The notes beneath the pieces were generated by a model, which was given only the letters and a program-made list of their open reading frames with translations, had not been told where the DNA came from and did not search any database. A stretch of 64,000 bases of DNA, from the NCBI GenBank assembly GCA_004193545.1, contig RPGO01000024.1, positions 124,001-188,000 of the forward strand, read 5' to 3'. Below, piece after piece: positions 62,087-64,000 of this stretch. This DNA is from Candidatus Argoarchaeum ethanivorans. GTDB lineage: Archaea; Halobacteriota; Methanosarcinia; Methanosarcinales; EX4572-44. The stretch's first letter is position 1; every line of letters starts with the position of its first letter. Position numbers and translations under genes: made by a program.

Positions 62087-62746
62087 TTACAGACATTTGG
62101 TAAACACTTCGCTATCTTTTATGACTTTATCATCAAGCTTTACGCCATCCTTGCTTAGAACAAGCCATGCCTGTCTTGGAGATGCTTTAGCATCGATCGA
62201 CTGTGCCATTAATGTCCAGCCGTCCCCAATATCCCATGTCTCACCAATCGTCAATGTTTTCGTGTCAGTAGATCCTTGTTCGAGAACCTGCTTAACAAGC
62301 TTCTTTGCATTGCCATTTAGTGCAATGTATTTTTCAGCCTGCCAGCCTACAACAGCATAGTGTGTTCCATCGGTTACACTAGTGCCGGTACTGTCAAGTC
62401 CATCTGTTACATTTCCATTTCCACTTGAACTGACTTTGTATTCTTTGAGTTTTCTCTCTGCCGTGTAGGTCAATTCATCTTCATCAATTGTTCTGTCGCC
62501 AAGACCAGCTATAACCCCGGCGTCGGTTATTTCAAGGGTTTCTGATTTCATATTTTTCTTGAGATCATACCAGAAACCAGCGAAGTCATTTGCATCCCAC
62601 GAAAAAACTGGGGCAGACTCATTGTATACAGTCCCGCGTATCTCAACGCTTGTCGCCTGTATTGCTGCACTTGCTGGCAGTACTGCTAACAGAAGCAGCA
62701 ATATCCCTGCAATTGCAGTTGTTGTAATCATTTTTTTATTCATCAT
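62087..62746 (-). CDS. S-layer protein, second truncated paralogue
   Basis: 219 residues, close paralogue of the preceding gene with the same signal peptide and domain (WDANDFAGFWYDLKKN, HYAVVGWQAEKYIALNGNA, GDGWTLMAQSIDAKASPRQA), ending VIKDSEVFTKCL. It also stops within the S-layer domain, here without an IS at the break. The upstream region, including the poly-T-rich leader and hairpin, is duplicated too, so the pair arose as a tandem duplication of a unit of about 840 bases. Confidence 0.88.
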   Translation of the reverse strand: MMNKKMITTTAIAGILLLLLAVLPASAAIQATSVEIRGTVYNESAPVFSWDANDFAGFWYDLKKNMKSETLEITDAGVIAGLGDRTIDEDELTYTAERKLKEYKVSSSGNGNVTDGLDSTGTSVTDGTHYAVVGWQAEKYIALNGNAKKLVKQVLEQGSTDTKTLTIGETWDIGDGWTLMAQSIDAKASPRQAWLVLSKDGVKLDDKVIKDSEVFTKCL

Positions 62747-62820
62747 TCTATTCCTCCATTATTTTTTCTTATGTTTTTTCTCCTTTTTTACAATTTTATA
62801 TTTTTTTGTTTGTTGTGTCC

Positions 62821-62841
62821 GTTGATTACGATGTAATCAAC
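62821..62841. repeat. dispersed hairpin upstream of S-layer gene 2
   Basis: GTTGATTAC-GAT-GTAATCAAC, identical to 61983-62003. Confidence 0.7.
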
Positions 62842-62985
62842 CGGTGCTGCTGCAATCATACAATCGGTAATGTGTAATCCGTAACATGTCACTTATTACC
62901 CAGTTACTATCTGCACAGCCGTCACAGCACCTTCGTGTTCATCCCATATTGTGGACTAAATTCTATATACACATCTCACCTTTTA

Positions 62986-63004
62986 AATCTTTTGTGGTCG
63001 CACC
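62986..63004 (+). repeat. 19-bp direct repeat, left copy
   Basis: AATCTTTTGTGGTCGCACC; the second copy is at 63699-63717. The two bracket the acylphosphatase gene. Confidence 0.6.
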
Positions 63005-63049
63005 ACCTCCTGATACCGCCCAGATAGCAAAAATCTTCAATACCTACAC

Positions 63050-63672
63050 TCATGACATTGCAGAAAGTGTTGCTTTTATCTCAGATATTTCCCGGTGCAG
63101 TTCCTCGTACTTATTCCATAGCCCTGAAACCATTTCACTGGTGCTGTATTTGATTTCACTGGCATCCTCTTTTATGGTTGTCATGGATGACGTGTCCTGT
63201 TTAATCTGTGATGTATCTTCTTTCACACTTTTCAGAATCTCTATTGTAGTGTCCTGTTTATCAAGCATCGTTGATGTATCTTCTTTCACCGATTTTATAG
63301 CGCTGATGGTCTCACTGAAACCATTCTGTGTAACCTCTATGAGTTTCTTCAGCAGGTGAGCGGCAGTATCAAGGCGCTCATCTGTTTCACCCCTCCAACA
63401 AGCTTATTGAAGCCTGAAAATTCACCTACAGCATCCACAAAAGAATGGTATATGTGTTCAACATTGATAAGTACATTCTTTATATTTACAGCATCAAGAA
63501 ACTTATTTAAATTATCTTCTTCTCCTTCTGCTACTATTTGTACTCTGCCATCTGGTTTGTTTTCAACATAGCCAAGCAAGTTTAAATGCCTTCCAGCATT
63601 AATGACTTTACCTCTGTATCCAACACGCTCCACGTTGCCAGATACAAAAATGATCGCTCTTTTTAGAGCCAT
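63050..63672 (-). pseudogene. acylphosphatase with long coiled-coil tail, one frameshift
   Basis: The first 80 residues are an acylphosphatase domain: MALKRAIIFVSGNVERVGYR (catalytic Arg in GxVQ/RVGYR), INAGRHLNLLGYVENKPDGR and VQIVAEGEEDNLNKFLDAV; the usual N of the active site is at GYVENKPDG. In a run of four G near 63390 the frame breaks; with three G it continues ETDERLDTAAHLLKKLIEVT into a repetitive coiled coil (KSVKEDTSTMLDKQDTTIEI, KSVKEDTSQIKQDTSSM) ending SEIKATLSAMS at 63050. Such acylphosphatase plus methyl-accepting-like coiled-coil proteins occur in Methanosarcinales. The lesion is a homopolymer indel and may be a sequence error. Confidence 0.82.
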
Positions 63673-63698
63673 AATTTTCTAAATGTCGTGAAGCCATT

Positions 63699-63717
63699 AA
63701 TCTTTTGTGGTCGCACC
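63699..63717 (+). repeat. 19-bp direct repeat, right copy
   Basis: AATCTTTTGTGGTCGCACC, exact match to 62986-63004, lying between the acylphosphatase gene and the IS481-type transposase end. Confidence 0.6.
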
Positions 63718-63779
63718 GGCTGTGTGCATAGTCCTAAATGTATTGACTTTATATACTCCACCCCGCTTATTACATTTTC

Positions 63780-64000
63780 TCACAATCCTGCCTCCATGCG
63801 TTTGAAGAATACGTTCAACTTGGACTCATCCGGAAGTCTTGAGCAGGATGCATCCCCTGGCGTCTGCAAATAATGTTTTGTATCTAAACTTTCATGATAC
63901 TGCACTGTGTTATACCATTTCGCAAAATCTGCAAAACTATCAAAATTTGATCTCTGTTTTTCGTACAAGTCATACCATTTTACGACATTATTTTGTTTTC
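63780..64000 (-). CDS. IS481-type integrase-core transposase, C-terminal part (runs off window)
   Basis: The frame is open at the window edge. It reads VVKWYDLYEKQRSNFDSFAD then FAKWYNTVQYHESLDTKHYL and TPGDASCSRLPDESKLNVFF, the C-terminal rve-core segment of IS481-like transposases (WYN...YH pattern). The catalytic DD pair would lie beyond base 64000. Confidence 0.75.
   Translation of the reverse strand, partial: KQNNVVKWYDLYEKQRSNFDSFADFAKWYNTVQYHESLDTKHYLQTPGDASCSRLPDESKLNVFFKRMEAGL

Noticed and set aside
1-64000. CRISPR array
   Set aside because: The short repeats found are palindromic hairpins spread over many kilobases or single direct repeats; nowhere is there a regular repeat-spacer pattern, and no cas gene was seen.

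Overview
The window reads as a chromosomal segment of a euryarchaeon, most likely of the order Methanosarcinales or a relative of the anaerobic methane oxidisers. The support is: an archaeal mevalonate-to-isopentenyl set (mevalonate kinase, isopentenyl phosphate kinase, type 2 IPP isomerase), a Nop5-type box C/D protein, the F420 biosynthesis enzyme CofH, archaeal RNase J, an aSelB/EF-Tu-like factor, a membrane Mrp-type antiporter set, and two S-layer proteins with the signal peptide and fold typical of Methanosarcinaceae. Base composition is AT-rich, and intergenic DNA is packed with insertion-sequence (IS) debris. There is no rRNA and no CRISPR array; two tRNA genes (Thr-GGU, Arg-UCU) lie near 15.8-15.9 kb.

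Layout. 0-3.4 kb: end of a translation-factor-like gene, then trkA-trkH. 3.5-8.2 kb: a surface or small-molecule cluster (unknown membrane-anchored protein, alpha/beta hydrolase, left-handed beta-helix acyltransferase, GT81-like glycosyltransferase) whose last gene is split by a chimeric IS630 element. 8.4-9.7 kb: Cys/Met PLP enzyme. 9.7-11.3 kb: IS1182-type element. 11.3-15.7 kb: NAD kinase, an unknown P-loop-like protein, Nop5, a transposase relic and a frameshifted HDAC-fold deacetylase. 16-19 kb: broken DtxR-type regulator and ABC ATPase relics, then hemC-cobA. 19.2-22 kb: a cassette-like unknown gene and an IS with 29-bp terminal repeats. 22.2-30.6 kb: purE, then the co-directional mvk-ipk-fni-rnj-glmM-nucleotidyltransferase-galU run. 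30.6-33.5 kb: a probable acquired block with a nucleotide cyclase fused to PPR/TPR-like repeats and a membrane protein. 33.5-39.0 kb: radical SAM, ArsA-like ATPase, NurA nuclease, and a DUF4062-methyltransferase fusion. 39.1-39.8 kb: IS200 relic. 40.1-42.8 kb: Mrp subunits F, G, E, a DUF4040/MbhE-like fusion, B, C. 42.9-45.1 kb: sugar epimerase and cofH. 45.3-56.1 kb: a defence-like island (methyltransferase-HNH fusion, BrxL-like C-terminus, ksgA, giant DrmA-like helicase with DUF1998). 56.1-61.25 kb: a pile of nested IS elements. 61.25-64 kb: two truncated S-layer genes, a coiled-coil acylphosphatase and the edge of an IS481-type transposase.

The strongest pattern is genome erosion by mobile DNA that can be undone on paper. 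Three different genes (glycosyltransferase, methyltransferase-HNH, helicase) are each split by an IS630 element at a TA dinucleotide. Deleting the element plus one TA restores a continuous frame in all three. The restored helicase is about 1730 residues and the restored methyltransferase-HNH protein 558 residues. Together with a Lon/BrxL-like C-terminal fragment and a translationally coupled gene cut off by the IS1182 copy, they look like the remains of a phage-defence locus related to, but not identical with, DISARM/BREX.

Two further repeat systems deserve attention. One is a family of perfect 9-3-9 hairpins placed at gene 3' ends, one of which supplies the ksgA stop codon. The other is a set of four attC-like inverted-repeat sites, three of them associated with unknown or signalling genes arranged like integron cassettes. 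Several genes carry single-base frameshifts, some in homopolymer runs, so sequencing error must be excluded before these are called true pseudogenes.
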